From DATBVX01 sp963724625 (lineage in GTDB: Bacteria > Pseudomonadota > Gammaproteobacteria > Steroidobacterales > Steroidobacteraceae): 64,000 nucleotides of DNA. This document shows, one piece after another, positions 63,804-64,000 of the stretch. The position numbers and the translations under genes are program-made. Position 1 is the first letter of the stretch. Each line of letters opens with the position of its first letter. Below the pieces are notes generated by a model, which did no database searches, was not told the origin of the DNA, and worked only from the letters and a program-made list of their open reading frames with translations. The stretch covers positions 1 to 64,000 of the forward strand of contig CAVRVO010000014.1 of the NCBI GenBank assembly GCA_963724625.1, written 5' to 3'.

Positions 63804-64000
63804 CGGGTGTGTGCGACGGCGACACGCCGCACGCCGCGCGTGGGCGGCGGCACTGCGAACAGCACCAGCGCGCCGATCAGGCACCAGGCCGAGAAGGTCA
63901 GGAATGAGCCCCGATAGCCATAGCCGTTGTCGTAGAGCCATCCGGCGATGTACGGCGCGAACGCGCTCGCAGTGGTGTTGATCGCTACCGCGAGCCCGGC
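63800..64000 (-). CDS. MFS transporter, C-terminal end only (continues beyond window)
   Basis: The last 66 codons of a membrane carrier: 'LAVAINTTASAFAPYIAGWL', 'YDNGYGYRGSFLTFSAWCLI' and 'GALVLFAVPPPTRG', with two hydrophobic helices and a charged tail. The stop overlaps the ligase start by four bases (ATGA), so it heads the same transcript. It is not clearly one of the Spinster-like trio at 9-15 kb. The remainder lies outside the window. Confidence 0.65.
   Translation of the reverse strand, partial: AGLAVAINTTASAFAPYIAGWLYDNGYGYRGSFLTFSAWCLIGALVLFAVPPPTRGVRRVAVAHTR

Overview
The window looks like a high-GC (roughly two-thirds G+C by eye) proteobacterial chromosome. Two large TonB-dependent receptors, a DUF502 membrane protein, Tat-like and lipoprotein signals, Spinster-type MFS transporters and many SDR, GST and GMC enzymes suggest an aerobic heterotroph that lives on aromatic compounds. 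A gammaproteobacterium (Steroidobacter/Nevskia-like) is my best guess. A sphingomonad is the main alternative. I see no rRNA, tRNA, CRISPR array, integrase or insertion sequence.

Layout, left to right. 1-17.5 kb (minus strand) is a nearly gap-free gene train read from right to left: a split aconitase-X dehydratase, three MFS transporters interleaved with two SDRs, a badly frameshifted ThDP enzyme, an alpha/beta hydrolase overlapping a histidine/phenylalanine ammonia-lyase, an AraC regulator, two tandem secreted DUF1579-like proteins and a TonB receptor cut by the window edge. At 17.6-21.2 kb lie a second, intact TonB receptor with a good intrinsic terminator and an AEC carrier. 21.4-28.4 kb (minus) is one tight operon: aldehyde dehydrogenase, PQQ/haem alcohol dehydrogenase lipoprotein, Nu-class GST, two further GSTs and a LigW-type decarboxylase. 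From 28.6 kb, divergently, come a MetE-like zinc protein and an SDR. 30.9-32.9 kb (minus) has two more LigF-like GSTs and an NTF2-fold protein. 33-37 kb (plus) has biotin carboxyl carrier and biotin carboxylase genes and a tandem pair of TIM-barrel isomerase-like proteins. 38-43 kb holds two 2-oxo-acid dehydrogenase sets facing each other. 44-51.3 kb (minus) is a long operon (metallo-hydrolases, 3-hydroxyisobutyrate-dehydrogenase-like, CMD, NTF2, serine hydrolase, GMC oxidase, SDR, STAS). A CrtI-like oxidoreductase and a SulP transporter follow on plus. 54.8-56 kb is a lower-GC patch with two orphan genes that truncates a methyltransferase. 56.5-64 kb carries a quinone-oxidoreductase-like gene, then GNAT, MAPEG and cupin genes, then SDR, vanillin-type aldehyde dehydrogenase, acetoacetyl-CoA-synthetase-like ligase and the end of an MFS gene.

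The unifying idea (inference) is catabolism of lignin-derived beta-aryl ethers: LigD/LigL-like SDRs to oxidise the C-alpha alcohol, LigF-like GSTs to cut the ether with glutathione, a Nu-class GST as glutathione lyase, GMC/PQQ/aldehyde dehydrogenases for the side chain, a CoA ligase for a beta-keto acid, a LigW-like decarboxylase, and TonB/MFS uptake. Separately, a structured repeat occurs twice. It has a conserved core of about 104 bp and arms that differ between copies but pair within each copy, and both copies abut stop codons.

Many genes show conserved domains continuing in a different frame. The frameshifts are so frequent, and interrupt such well conserved proteins, that I treat most as sequence errors, not decay. 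Coordinates for such genes cover the whole reconstructed gene.
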